Shown: in pieces, positions 24,738 to 33,838 of the stretch
How the letters are laid out: each line of letters begins with the position of its first letter
Position numbering within the stretch: the first letter of the stretch is position 1
From: Clostridiisalibacter paucivorans DSM 22131
Lineage (GTDB): Bacteria; Bacillota; Clostridia; Tissierellales; Clostridiisalibacteraceae
Length of the DNA: 64,000 bases
Assembly (NCBI RefSeq): GCF_000620125.1
Contig: NZ_JHVL01000006.1
Location: 1-64,000 of the forward strand
Direction: 5' to 3'
Notes under the pieces: generated by a model
Database searches by the model: none
What the model was told of the DNA's origin: nothing
Seen by the model: the letters and a program-made list of their open reading frames with translations, nothing else
Translations under genes and position numbers: made by a program

Positions 24738-26102
24738 ATGAGATTAAAAACTAAGTTATTTGGTGAAGTGTATCAATTTAGTTCAGTAAAAGAGGTGTTG
24801 GCTAAAGCCAACGAAGAAAAATCTGGGGATAGATTGGCAGGAGTAGCAGCAGAATCAGTAACAGAAATGGTAGCAGCAAAAGAGGTGCTTAGCAATCTTA
24901 CCCTTAAAGATTTGCGTAATAATCCAGTGGTTCCCTATGAAGAAGATGAAGTAACTAGAGTAATACAAGATGCAGTAAATGAAAAAATATATGGGGAAAT
25001 TCAGAATTGGACAGTGGGAGAGCTTAGGGAGTGGATTTTGGATCATAAGACTAAGGAAAGCGATATCAAGAGGATTAGTAGAGGACTTACCAGTGAAATG
25101 GTTGCAGGGGTTGCAAAATTGATGTCAAATCTTGACCTGATATATGGTGCTAGTAAGATTAGAATAACTGCTCATTGTAATACTACTATAGGTCTTCCAG
25201 GTACACTTTCTGCCCGTGTTCAACCTAACCATCCTACAGACAATATTGACGGTATATTGATATCTGCAATGGAGGGTCTATCCTATGGGTGTGGAGATGC
25301 TGTAATAGGATTGAATCCTGTGGATGACACAGTTAACAGCGTAAGTAATGTATTAAAGGCATTTGCAGACCTCAAGAATAAGTGGAAGATACCTACTCAG
25401 GCATGCGTATTGGCCCATGTTAGCACTCAAATGAAGGCCATAAGAAATGGAGCACCATCTGATTGTATATTCCAGAGTATAGCAGGTACCCAAAAGGGTA
25501 ATGAAGCATTTGGTATATCTACTGCTATGTTAGATGAAGCCAGAGAATTAGCATTGAAGGAAGGCACAGCCACAGGCCCCAATGTAATGTATTTTGAAAC
25601 TGGTCAAGGATCTGAATTGTCTTCTGATGCTCATCATGGCGCAGATCAAGTGACATTGGAGGCAAGATGTTATGGATTTGCTAAGAGATATGAACCATTT
25701 TTAGTTAATACAGTGGTTGGATTTATAGGACCTGAATTCTTGTATGACAATCATCAAGTTATAAGGGCAGGACTAGAAGATCATTTTATGGGTAAATTGA
25801 CAGGTATATCAATGGGGGTTGATGCTTGCTATACAAACCACATGAAGGCAGATCAAAATGATATAGAAAATTTAGCAGTATTACTTACAAGTGCAGGCTG
25901 TAATTACTTCATGGGTATACCAGCAGGCGACGATGTAATGCTCAACTACCAGTGTACTGGTTATCATGAAATACCAACATTGAGAGAACTATTAAATTTG
26001 AGACCTACAAAGGAATTTGACCAATGGTTAGAAAAAATGGGCATATATAAAGATGGTAAGTTAACAGAAAGGGCAGGTGACGCATCTATATTTCTTAAGT
26101 AG
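24738..26102 (+). CDS. eutB: Ethanolamine ammonia-lyase large subunit EutB (copy 1, canonical active site)
   Basis: Catalytic TIM-barrel subunit of the AdoCbl-dependent lyase that turns ethanolamine into acetaldehyde and ammonia. At 454 residues it can be numbered directly against the E. coli enzyme as I remember it: Arg160 and Gln162 (SARVQPN), Asn193 (IGLNPVDD), Glu287 (MYFETGQGS) and Asp362 (MGVDACYTNH), the substrate-contacting set, are all present. It is followed after 11 bases by a second eutB and then eutC. This is the copy expected to carry normal activity. Confidence 0.97.
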   Translation: MRLKTKLFGEVYQFSSVKEVLAKANEEKSGDRLAGVAAESVTEMVAAKEVLSNLTLKDLRNNPVVPYEEDEVTRVIQDAVNEKIYGEIQNWTVGELREWILDHKTKESDIKRISRGLTSEMVAGVAKLMSNLDLIYGASKIRITAHCNTTIGLPGTLSARVQPNHPTDNIDGILISAMEGLSYGCGDAVIGLNPVDDTVNSVSNVLKAFADLKNKWKIPTQACVLAHVSTQMKAIRNGAPSDCIFQSIAGTQKGNEAFGISTAMLDEARELALKEGTATGPNVMYFETGQGSELSSDAHHGADQVTLEARCYGFAKRYEPFLVNTVVGFIGPEFLYDNHQVIRAGLEDHFMGKLTGISMGVDACYTNHMKADQNDIENLAVLLTSAGCNYFMGIPAGDDVMLNYQCTGYHEIPTLRELLNLRPTKEFDQWLEKMGIYKDGKLTERAGDASIFLK

Positions 26103-26113
26103 GGGGAATTTAA

Positions 26114-27496
26114 ATGAAACTTAAGACTAAGCTGTTTGGAGTTACTTATAAGTTTAATTCTATAAAAGAAGTATTGGCCAAGGCTAATGAGGAAAAGTCA
26201 GGCGATGGTTTGTTAAAGATAGGCGCTGAGACATCTCAAGAAAGGGTTGCAGCCAAGAGAGTTTTAAGTGAACTGACATTGGAAGATTTAAGAAAGCATC
26301 CCACTATTCCCATGGAAGAGGATGAAGTCACAAGGATGATAGATAATCTGATAAATGAAAGAATTTATAATGACATAAAAAACTGGACAGTGGGATATTT
26401 AAGAGAGTATATATTGCAACATGATACCAGCGAAGAGGATATAAAAAGGATTAGTAAGGGGCTTAATGGTGAAATGATAGCTGGGGTTGCGAAATTGATG
26501 TCTAATATGGATTTAGTTTATGGAGCAAGCAAGATTAATGTCTGGGCTAAAGCCAATACTGTGATAGGTAGACCTGGAACATTGTCTTTTAGACTTCAAG
26601 CAAATCACCCTACTGATGATATAGATGGTATATTGGCATCTATGATGGAAGGTCTATCCTATGGATGTGGAGATGCAGTAATTGGAATAAACCCAGTGGA
26701 GGACACAGTGGGAAATACTATGAAAATTATGAACTGCTTATACGACTTTATGATGAAATGGAATATACCTACCCAGACATGTGTATTGTCCCATATATCT
26801 ACCCAGATGGAAGCAGTAAAGAGGGGAGCTCTGGTATCAGTATTTTTCCAAAGTATAGCAGGCACTGAAGATGCCAATAAAGCCTTTGGAATAAATCAGT
26901 TATTATTGGATGAAGCTTTTGAGCTTATAAAGAAGCAGGGAGCGGCTCCTGGTCCCAATCTTATGTACTTTGAAACGGGTCAAGGTGCAGAGATGTCATT
27001 GGATACAGACCATGGTGTAGATGAGATGACATTAGAGGCTCGAACTTACTGTATTGCTAAAAAGTATTTTCCTTTTATGGTAAATAATGTATCAGGTTTT
27101 ATAGGACCAGAGACATTGTATGATGGTAAACAGATGATACGGGCTAATCTAGAAGACCATTTTATGGGTAAACTTGCAGGGCTACCTATGGGAATGGCAC
27201 CATGTTATACCAATCATACAAAGATGGATCAAAATGACCAGGAATCAGCAACTATGTTATTGGCATTAGCTGGGTCTAACTATTATATGGGAGTACCAGT
27301 AGGGGATGATGTAATGCTAAGTTATCAGGATACCAGCTTTCATGATGATGCAACCTTGAGAGAGCTGTTAAATAGAACACCAGCCCAAGAGTTTTTTCAT
27401 TGGTTAATTAATATGGGGATAATGGATCAAGATGGCAAACTAACAGCAAAGGCTGGAGATCCTTCAATATTTCTAAAAAATGGAGAGGTGAATTAA
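26114..27496 (+). CDS. eutB: Second, diverged EutB paralogue lacking Asp362
   Basis: A 460-residue full-length EutB homologue directly downstream of the canonical copy and touching eutC. It keeps Arg160, Gln162, Asn193 and Glu287 at exactly the same positions, but residue 362 is Ala (MGMAPCYTNH instead of MGVDACYTNH). Other changes cluster around the barrel mouth: SAR to SFR, QPN to QAN, VVGF to VSGF, AGCNY to AGSNY, LNYQ to LSYQ. Asp362 contacts the substrate ammonium in the E. coli enzyme, so this copy may use a different substrate, be a structural or regulatory subunit, or be impaired. The reading frame is intact with a good ribosome site, so it is not a pseudogene. Confidence 0.93.
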   Translation: MKLKTKLFGVTYKFNSIKEVLAKANEEKSGDGLLKIGAETSQERVAAKRVLSELTLEDLRKHPTIPMEEDEVTRMIDNLINERIYNDIKNWTVGYLREYILQHDTSEEDIKRISKGLNGEMIAGVAKLMSNMDLVYGASKINVWAKANTVIGRPGTLSFRLQANHPTDDIDGILASMMEGLSYGCGDAVIGINPVEDTVGNTMKIMNCLYDFMMKWNIPTQTCVLSHISTQMEAVKRGALVSVFFQSIAGTEDANKAFGINQLLLDEAFELIKKQGAAPGPNLMYFETGQGAEMSLDTDHGVDEMTLEARTYCIAKKYFPFMVNNVSGFIGPETLYDGKQMIRANLEDHFMGKLAGLPMGMAPCYTNHTKMDQNDQESATMLLALAGSNYYMGVPVGDDVMLSYQDTSFHDDATLRELLNRTPAQEFFHWLINMGIMDQDGKLTAKAGDPSIFLKNGEVN

Positions 27497-28384
27497 ATGG
27501 TATCTGAAAGAGAATTAAAGAAAATTGTAGAACAGGTATTAACAGAGTTAGGGAGCAAATCTCCTGTAGAAGCTGAAAAATGTACTACACCACAGTGTAC
27601 AGAAGTAAATGACATAGATGATGGTGAGTTGACTGACATAACAACGATTAATTTAAAAGAGCAGTTATTGGTTCCAAATCCAGAAAATAAAGAAGAATAT
27701 TTGAGTATGAAAGCCAAGACACCTGCTAGAGTAGGTGTATGGAGGGCAGGTCCAAGATATAAAACTGAAACTTTGCTTAGGTTTAGAGCGGACCATGCAG
27801 TTGCAATGGATGCTGTATTTACTAATGTAGATGAAGAGATTATAGGGGAAATGAATCTATTTACTGTCAAGACTAAATGTAAAGACAAAGATGAATATCT
27901 TACAAGACCAGATTTGGGAAGAAAATTTGATGATGAAGAGATTAATAAGATGAAAGAAAAATGTCAGATGAATCCACAAGTTCAAATAGTAGTTGCAGAT
28001 GGTCTAAGTTCAACAGCTATAGAGGCTAATATCAGGGATATACTACCTGTAATAACTCAAGGACTAGAAGGATATGGAATAAAGATTGGAACGCCTTTTT
28101 TCATAAAATTTGGTAGGGTGCCTGCAATGGATGTTGTATCAGAAGTTACTGGGGCAGAGGTTACTTGTTTATTGGTAGGAGAAAGACCTGGTCTTGCTAC
28201 TGGAGAAAGTATGAGTGCATATATCGCATATAAGGGTACAGTGGGAATGCCAGAGGCAAGAAGGACAGTAGTTTCTAATATACATCAGGGAGGAACAGCA
28301 TCAATAGAAGCAGGAGCACATATAGCGCACATTATAAAAGAAATGTTAGATCAAAAGACCAGTGGTCTAGATCTTGAATTGTAG
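27497..28384 (+). CDS. eutC: Ethanolamine ammonia-lyase small subunit EutC
   Basis: A 295-residue subunit that, with EutB, forms the cobalamin-binding interface. The first about 20 residues (SERELKKIVEQVLTEL) form an amphipathic helix like known microcompartment encapsulation peptides, then a variable linker of about 40 residues, then the conserved domain beginning TPARVGVWRAGPRYKTETLLRFRADHA and including the conserved VVADGLSSTAIEAN and GERPGLATGESMSAY segments. Its ATG follows the eutB2 stop with no gap. There is only one eutC for two eutB genes, so both large subunits may compete for it. Confidence 0.97.
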   Translation: MVSERELKKIVEQVLTELGSKSPVEAEKCTTPQCTEVNDIDDGELTDITTINLKEQLLVPNPENKEEYLSMKAKTPARVGVWRAGPRYKTETLLRFRADHAVAMDAVFTNVDEEIIGEMNLFTVKTKCKDKDEYLTRPDLGRKFDDEEINKMKEKCQMNPQVQIVVADGLSSTAIEANIRDILPVITQGLEGYGIKIGTPFFIKFGRVPAMDVVSEVTGAEVTCLLVGERPGLATGESMSAYIAYKGTVGMPEARRTVVSNIHQGGTASIEAGAHIAHIIKEMLDQKTSGLDLEL

Positions 28385-28404
28385 AAAAATGGGAGGGATT
28401 ATTA

Positions 28405-29058
28405 ATGAGAAACGATCCAATTCGTGCACAAGTACTAAGTGTTAAATTGATTCCAAATATTGACCCAGATTTGGCTAAGGCACTAGAGCTGGGACCTGAG
28501 CATAGGAGTATAGGGTTAATAACTACTGATATTGACGATGTTTCTTATACAGCTTTAGATGAGGCCACTAAAAAGGCCGATGTAGATGTGGTTTATGCAA
28601 AGTCTTTTTATGCAGGAGCAGCAAATGCCTCTACTAAGTTAGCAGGTGAATTTATAGGTATATTGGCAGGGCCAAATCCTGCAGAGGTAAGAAGTGGATT
28701 AGATGCAGCAGTTGATTTTATAGAAAATGATGCATGTTTCTATAGTGCCAATGAAGATGATTCAATTGCATATTATGCCCATTGTATATCAAGAACTGGA
28801 ACATATTTATCTAGTATGTGTGGAATACAGGAGGGGGCAGCTATAGCATATTTGATAGCACCTCCAATAGAGGCCATGTATGCTTTAGATGCTGCATTGA
28901 AGGCAGCTGATGTTAAGATGGTACAATTTTATGGGCCACCATCTGAAACAAACTTTGGTGGAGGATTATTGACAGGTAGTCAATCAGCATGTAAGGCAGC
29001 TTGTGATGCTTTTGCTGCAGCAGTACACTTTGTTGCAGATAATCCAGCCAAATATTAA
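28405..29058 (+). CDS. eutL: BMC-T shell protein EutL
   Basis: A 217-residue tandem-BMC (trimeric) shell protein with a gated pore. The N-terminal half begins RAQVLSVKLIPNIDPDLAKALEL and the C-terminal half contains GTYLSSMCGIQEGAAIAYLIAPPIEAMYALDAALKAADV, both typical of EutL. Such proteins are thought to pass large cofactors such as cobalamin. The length is that of the family. It follows eutC with AAATGGGAGGG before the ATG. Confidence 0.96.
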   Translation: MRNDPIRAQVLSVKLIPNIDPDLAKALELGPEHRSIGLITTDIDDVSYTALDEATKKADVDVVYAKSFYAGAANASTKLAGEFIGILAGPNPAEVRSGLDAAVDFIENDACFYSANEDDSIAYYAHCISRTGTYLSSMCGIQEGAAIAYLIAPPIEAMYALDAALKAADVKMVQFYGPPSETNFGGGLLTGSQSACKAACDAFAAAVHFVADNPAKY

Positions 29059-29080
29059 TTGAGAAATTGTGGTGATAATT

Positions 29081-29719
29081 ATGAAAAATAGAGCCCTAGG
29101 AATGATAGAAACATATGGATATGTGGGAGCAATCGAAGCCGCCGATGTATGTGTAAAGGCAGCCAATGTTGAATTGGTGGGCTGTGAATTTATAAGGGGT
29201 GGATTAGTGACCATTCATATAAGAGGAGATGTAGGAGCTGTAAAGGCATCAATAGATGCAGCAGAGACTGCTGTGGTAAAGGTAGGAACACTAATATCTA
29301 CCCATGTAATTCCTAGGCCCAGTGATGATGTAGAAAAGATATTGCCTTCTTACGATCCAGATCCAGAAAAAAAAGAAGAAGATATACAGCAGGATGACAA
29401 GGAGGATAAAAAGGATATTGAAGAAGATGAGATACATTCAGCAGAAAAAAATGGGGAAACAAGTGGGGAATATGTAGACGAGGATGAGGAAGAAGAAATA
29501 GATACAAATGAAGACGAATTGAATGATGAAGAAATAGATTTATCATTTAAAACTGGGGATGAGCTTAAGGAGATTAAAACAGTTAAGCTAAGATCATTGG
29601 CTAGAAGTTTAGATGATAAATTTGAAGAACCTTTCCCTATAGAAAGAAATCAAATTAAATATTCTAGAAAAAAAGAACTTATAGAAGCTATATTGAAATT
29701 TTATGAAAGGGTGAAGTAG
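29081..29719 (+). CDS. BMC shell protein with acidic linker and SAP/Rho-N-like C-terminal domain
   Basis: A 212-residue protein in the EutK position. Residues 1-90 are a canonical BMC domain ([30 protein letters not shown]). Residues about 95-165 are a disordered, strongly Asp/Glu-rich linker. Residues about 168-212 form a small helical domain ([13 protein letters not shown], then [15 protein letters not shown]) whose pattern resembles SAP or Rho N-terminal domains, which bind nucleic acid or act as small protein modules. EutK of enterobacteria also has a nucleic-acid-binding-type tail, but of a different fold. The start is ATG 29081; a GTG at 29069 is upstream. Confidence 0.85.
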   Translation: MKNRALGMIETYGYVGAIEAADVCVKAANVELVGCEFIRGGLVTIHIRGDVGAVKASIDAAETAVVKVGTLISTHVIPRPSDDVEKILPSYDPDPEKKEEDIQQDDKEDKKDIEEDEIHSAEKNGETSGEYVDEDEEEEIDTNEDELNDEEIDLSFKTGDELKEIKTVKLRSLARSLDDKFEEPFPIERNQIKYSRKKELIEAILKFYERVK

Positions 29720-31192
29720 GTGGTGATTAAGGATAAAGATTTAAAATCTATACAAGAAGTGAGAGAACTAGTAGAAAAAGCTAAAGAGGCTCATCGTATA
29801 TTTAAAAAGAAGAGTCAAAAGGATATCGATAATATAGTAAAGGCTATGGCAAATATAGCTTATAGAGAGTCAGATAGATTGGCAAAAATGGCAGCAGCGG
29901 AAACAGGGTTTGGTGTATATGAACATAAGATAATAAAAAATAAGTTTGCAAGTAAAGCTGTATATGAATATATAAAAGATATGAAGACCATAGGCATAGT
30001 TAATGAGGATAAAGAGAATAAAGTAATAGAGATAGCAACACCAGTTGGAGTAATAGCAGGGCTAGTACCTTCGACAAATCCTACATCTACAGCTATTTAT
30101 AAGGCGCTTATAGCAGTAAAATCAGGAAATGCCATAGTATTTAGCCCTCACCCATCGGCACTTAATTGTATTAGAGAAACTGTGCGAATATTGGAAGAAG
30201 AGGCAAAAATAGCAGGGGCACCAGAAGGATTGATAAGTTGTATGTCTATACCTACTATGGAAGGAACAGATGCATTGATGAAGCATAGAGATGTTGCATT
30301 AATATTGGCCACAGGTGGTTCAGGCATGGTGAAGGCTGCATATAGTTCAGGAACTCCAGCATTGGGTGTAGGCCCTGGAAATGTACCTGCATTTATAGAA
30401 AAGAGTGCAGATATACCTCTAGCAGTGAAGAGAATAATGGACAGTAAGACATTCGACAATGGTACAATATGTGCTTCAGAACAAGCTGTAGTTACACAAA
30501 ATTGTATAAAAAATCAAGTAAAGACGGAATTCGTAAAACAAGGTGGATATTTTTTAACTGGAGAAGAACTAGATAAAGTAGGGAACACAATCCAAGACAG
30601 AAGTGGCAAATTCAACTCAGCTATTGCAGGAAGGTCTGCTATAAAAATAGCAGAAATGGCAGGAATAAAAGTGCCTAATGATACAAGGGTGCTAATAGCA
30701 GAGCAGACAGAAGTTGGCAGACAATATCCATTTTCTAGAGAAAAGCTTTCTCCCATATTGGCTTTATATGCTGAAGAAGATTGGGAAAGGGCTTGTGACA
30801 AATGTATTGAATTGCTGAATTATGGTGGGCTAGGTCATTCTTTAGTTATTCATTCTAAAGATGAAGATATAATAAAAGAATTTGCATTGAGGAAGCCTGC
30901 ATCAAGGATATTGATAAATACACCTTCATCGCAGGGAGGTATAGGTGCAAGTACTAATTTAGCACCATCATTGACATTGGGTTGTGGGGCTATAGGAGGA
31001 AGTGCTACATCAGACAATGTAAGTCCATTAAACCTAATAAATATTAGAAGGATGGCCTATGGCATAAAGGAATTAGAAGATATAGCAGACGAGTATAAAG
31101 ATGAGTGTAGTCAAAGAGAAGAAAGATTTAATAATGTGGATGTTGAAAGAATAGCAAAACTTGTCATAGCCGAATTAAAAAAAGGTAAATAG
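29720..31192 (+). CDS. eutE: CoA-acylating acetaldehyde dehydrogenase EutE
   Basis: Converts acetaldehyde, NAD+ and CoA to acetyl-CoA inside the microcompartment. A 490-residue aldehyde dehydrogenase fold with catalytic Cys in FDNGTICASEQAVV and cofactor-binding VGVIAGLVPSTNPT and ATGGSGMVKAAYSSG. The C-terminus ends in a short amphipathic helix (VERIAKLVIAELKKGK) that looks like an encapsulation peptide. Start is GTG 29720 or the adjacent GTG 29723, directly after the previous stop. No alcohol dehydrogenase gene accompanies it, so NADH regeneration must happen elsewhere or through PduS. Confidence 0.96.
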   Translation: MVIKDKDLKSIQEVRELVEKAKEAHRIFKKKSQKDIDNIVKAMANIAYRESDRLAKMAAAETGFGVYEHKIIKNKFASKAVYEYIKDMKTIGIVNEDKENKVIEIATPVGVIAGLVPSTNPTSTAIYKALIAVKSGNAIVFSPHPSALNCIRETVRILEEEAKIAGAPEGLISCMSIPTMEGTDALMKHRDVALILATGGSGMVKAAYSSGTPALGVGPGNVPAFIEKSADIPLAVKRIMDSKTFDNGTICASEQAVVTQNCIKNQVKTEFVKQGGYFLTGEELDKVGNTIQDRSGKFNSAIAGRSAIKIAEMAGIKVPNDTRVLIAEQTEVGRQYPFSREKLSPILALYAEEDWERACDKCIELLNYGGLGHSLVIHSKDEDIIKEFALRKPASRILINTPSSQGGIGASTNLAPSLTLGCGAIGGSATSDNVSPLNLINIRRMAYGIKELEDIADEYKDECSQREERFNNVDVERIAKLVIAELKKGK

Positions 31193-31238
31193 TCTTAATA
31201 AAAATAAATTTTAATGAAATTAAAGGAGGAATATACAA

Positions 31239-31523
31239 ATGGCTAATACGAATGCATTGGGAATGATAGAGACTAAAGGATTGGTAGGTTCTGTAGAGGC
31301 AGCAGATGCCATGGTAAAGGCGGCAAATGTAACACTTATTGGAAAGGTACATGTTGGTGGTGGCCTTGTAACTGTAATGGTTAGAGGAGATGTAGGGGCT
31401 GTTAAAGCAGCTACAGATGCTGGGGCAGCGGCAGCAGAAAGAGTTGGAGAATTGGTTTCTGTACATGTAATTCCAAGACCTCATAATGAAGTGGAACTAA
31501 TATTACCTAAACTTGAAGGATAA
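31239..31523 (+). CDS. eutM: Major hexameric BMC shell protein EutM (copy 1)
   Basis: A 94-residue canonical BMC-domain protein ([58 protein letters not shown]), the main facet tile. AAAGGAGG, the strongest ribosome site type, precedes the ATG, fitting a highly made protein. A second, closely similar copy lies at 37065. A structured hairpin follows it in the mRNA (31531-31568). Confidence 0.97.
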   Translation: MANTNALGMIETKGLVGSVEAADAMVKAANVTLIGKVHVGGGLVTVMVRGDVGAVKAATDAGAAAAERVGELVSVHVIPRPHNEVELILPKLEG

Positions 31524-31530
31524 TCATTCT

Positions 31531-31568
31531 AGGTATTGCCTGGTCTATATGGACCAGGTTTAGACCTA
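31531..31568 (+). other. mRNA hairpin after eutM copy 1
   Basis: TAGGT/ACCTA outer stem, a symmetric 4x4 internal loop, then CCTGGTC/GACCAGG inner stem with a six-base TATATG loop. No U-tract follows and the loop lacks the ANTAR A1/G4 pattern, so it is probably a stability or processing element separating the abundant eutM message from eutT. Confidence 0.55.
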
Positions 31569-31587
31569 AAAAAGGATGTGATAATAA

Positions 31588-32328
31588 ATGAAAGTTTTGA
31601 CTGAGGCAGAACTTAGGGCAAGGCTTAAAAAGGAAAAAACAGATGAGCTCATTGTCAATTCTAATATTATAATTACTCCTTCTGCTAGGGAATATTTGAA
31701 TGAAAAAAATATTAAATTGGTATTTGAAGATGAGGTAAAACAGGCTAGTTCAAAACCAGATAATCAAAAGCATAAAGAAGATAAAGAGGAGAGGTTTGTA
31801 CCAAAATATATATGTAGATATACTGGAGGGTATTTTGATGACAAACCTGAACATATGACTCAGTTATATGGTAATGAATTGGTTTTTAAAGATCATCCCA
31901 GTATAGTATTTAGGGGTAAACTTGATAGTCTCCAATCGAAAATACTTGAGGTACAGGTGATGGCAGATAGAGATAAGTGCCAGAAGTTGGTTGATGAGAT
32001 ACAAGAAATACTTCGATTTGTAAGAAATATACTTAAAGCAGAGGTTATTAATGAAAAAATAGAAAATATAAGTATCCTGGGACTAAAGGAAGAAGAGGTT
32101 AGGGAAATGTCACATAACCCTAAAAAGCATCTAGGAGTAGAGCATATATTGCCTGATTATAAAATGGGAGAATTGGTAATAGGATTAAATGCCATTCGAA
32201 GTAGTGTTAGAGAAGCAGAATTGAGTTCTATATCTCTGGAAAGAAAAGATATAATAAAAGCCCTCAATAGATTGAGTAGTGCAGTATATGTAATGATGTG
32301 CAGGTATTTGGCTGGATATTACAACTAA
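31588..32328 (+). CDS. eutT: Ethanolamine-type cobalamin adenosyltransferase EutT
   Basis: Makes AdoCbl from cob(I)alamin and ATP for EutBC. The 246-residue chain starts with an about 50-residue EutQ-N-like module (VLTEAELRARLKKE, then IIITPSAREYLNEKNIKLVFED), a polar linker, and the adenosyltransferase domain beginning PEHMTQLYGNELVFKDHPSIVFRGKLDSLQ, with an all-helical C-terminus. The HX11CCX2C metal motif known from Salmonella EutT is absent, as in the Firmicute-type enzymes. AAAGGATGTGAT precedes the ATG. Confidence 0.92.
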   Translation: MKVLTEAELRARLKKEKTDELIVNSNIIITPSAREYLNEKNIKLVFEDEVKQASSKPDNQKHKEDKEERFVPKYICRYTGGYFDDKPEHMTQLYGNELVFKDHPSIVFRGKLDSLQSKILEVQVMADRDKCQKLVDEIQEILRFVRNILKAEVINEKIENISILGLKEEEVREMSHNPKKHLGVEHILPDYKMGELVIGLNAIRSSVREAELSSISLERKDIIKALNRLSSAVYVMMCRYLAGYYN

Positions 32329-32342
32329 TGGGAGGTGAACCG

Positions 32343-32999
32343 ATGGATGAAAGAATGATAAAGGAAATAATAGGTAGAGTAGTAGAGGGACTATCACAAG
32401 AAGAGAGTGAAAAAGGTATTATACCCATTGAGGCATCAGCAAGACATGTACATCTTAGTAAAGAGGATGTAGAAAGACTTTTTGGAAAGGGCTATAGGCT
32501 CACTCCTAAGAGAGAATTATCCCAGCCAGGACAATTTCTGAGTAATGAAAGGGTCACATTAATTGGACCTAAGGGCATGTTTAAAAATGTGGCTGTATTA
32601 GGGCCAGAGAGGAAAAACACCCAAGTAGAGGTTTCCAAAACAGATGCCATATCTCTAGGGATAAAGGCACCTGTTAGGGAATCAGGAAAAACAACAGGAA
32701 GTTCATCCATATATCTATCATCGGGAAAAGATATGATAAAGGTTGATGAAGGAGTTATTATAGCAAAGAGACATATTCATATGCCACCAGATATAGCCAA
32801 TAGCTTTGGAGTAGAAGATAAACAAATAGTATCGGTGAAGGTATTCAGTGATAGACCAGTTATATTTGAAGATGTATTAGTAAGGGTAAGCAAAGACTAC
32901 AGTTTAAATATGCACATAGATTTTGATGAGGCAAATGCGTGTAACTTTGAAAATGGCATTAAAGGAAAAATATTGACAGAAGAGGGGAAATGGCAATGA
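32343..32999 (+). CDS. pduL: Microcompartment phosphotransacylase PduL (EutD-equivalent)
   Basis: Converts acetyl-CoA and phosphate to acetyl phosphate, recycling CoA in the compartment. 218 residues. The paired zinc-binding motifs are SARHVHLS and AKRHIHMPPDIA, typical of PduL. The N-terminal MDERMIKEIIGRVVEGL is an amphipathic encapsulation-type helix. Start is ATG 32343, 6 bases after GGGAGGTG; an in-frame ATG at 32298 is inside eutT. The end overlaps eutJ by 10 bases. This is the PduL class, unrelated in fold to Pta. Confidence 0.95.
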   Translation: MDERMIKEIIGRVVEGLSQEESEKGIIPIEASARHVHLSKEDVERLFGKGYRLTPKRELSQPGQFLSNERVTLIGPKGMFKNVAVLGPERKNTQVEVSKTDAISLGIKAPVRESGKTTGSSSIYLSSGKDMIKVDEGVIIAKRHIHMPPDIANSFGVEDKQIVSVKVFSDRPVIFEDVLVRVSKDYSLNMHIDFDEANACNFENGIKGKILTEEGKWQ

Positions 33000-33820
33000 T
33001 AGATTTTACAAATTCCGATAGTATAATCGCCCAATTGGAAGAGACTATTAAAAACCCTAAAAAAGTGAAGCAAGGAGAAGAATTGCTGGTAGGTGTGGAT
33101 TTAGGTACAGCATATATTGTATTGGTTGTATTAGATAAGGACAAAAGACCAGTAGCATGTGAAATGGAATTTGCTCAAGTAATAAGAGATGGACTGGTTG
33201 TAGACTATATAGGTGCTATGAAAATAGTGAGAAGTCTTAAGGAAAGAATAGAAGAAAAGATAGGAGTAGAGCTTACCAAGGCAGCCATAGCAGTTCCACC
33301 AGGAACAGGTGAGAGGGACAGTAAGACCCATATGTATGTAGTACAGGGAGCAGGTATGGAAGTAACTAATATATTAGATGAGCCTACAGCTGCCAATGCA
33401 GTGCTGAATATAGATAATGGAGTTATTGTGGATATAGGTGGAGGTACCACTGGATTATCTATAATTGAAGATAGTGAAGTAGTATATGTAGCTGATGAAG
33501 CTACAGGAGGAACCCATTTAACATTGGTTATAGCTGGAAGTTACAAAGTTAAATTTGAAGAGGCAGAAAAATTGAAGACATCTTCGGACAAACAAGATGA
33601 AGTTTTTCCTGTGGTAATACCTGTAGTTCAGAAAATGGGAAATATAGTAAATACTCATATTAAAAATCATGATGCTAAAGAGATATATCTTGTGGGAGGT
33701 ACTAGTTGTCTAAAGGGAATAGAGACAATTATAGAAAAAGAAACGGGAATAACTACTATCAAACCTAAAAATCCATTTTTAGTAACACCTTTAGGTATTG
33801 CTATGAATTGCAGGATATAA
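32990..33820 (+). CDS. eutJ: EutJ, Hsp70/actin-fold chaperone-like protein
   Basis: A 276-residue actin-fold ATPase. Phosphate-1 motif GVDLGTAYIVLVVLD, phosphate-2 motif IVDIGGGTTGLSII and the adenosine motif VGGTSCLKGIE are present. EutJ occurs in most eut loci; a chaperone role in enzyme assembly or loading is proposed but not proven. Residues 1-20 form another amphipathic segment. The ATG overlaps the pduL stop, implying coupled translation. Confidence 0.94.
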   Translation: MAMIDFTNSDSIIAQLEETIKNPKKVKQGEELLVGVDLGTAYIVLVVLDKDKRPVACEMEFAQVIRDGLVVDYIGAMKIVRSLKERIEEKIGVELTKAAIAVPPGTGERDSKTHMYVVQGAGMEVTNILDEPTAANAVLNIDNGVIVDIGGGTTGLSIIEDSEVVYVADEATGGTHLTLVIAGSYKVKFEEAEKLKTSSDKQDEVFPVVIPVVQKMGNIVNTHIKNHDAKEIYLVGGTSCLKGIETIIEKETGITTIKPKNPFLVTPLGIAMNCRI

Positions 33821-33838
33821 AGGATGTGATATTTAGAT

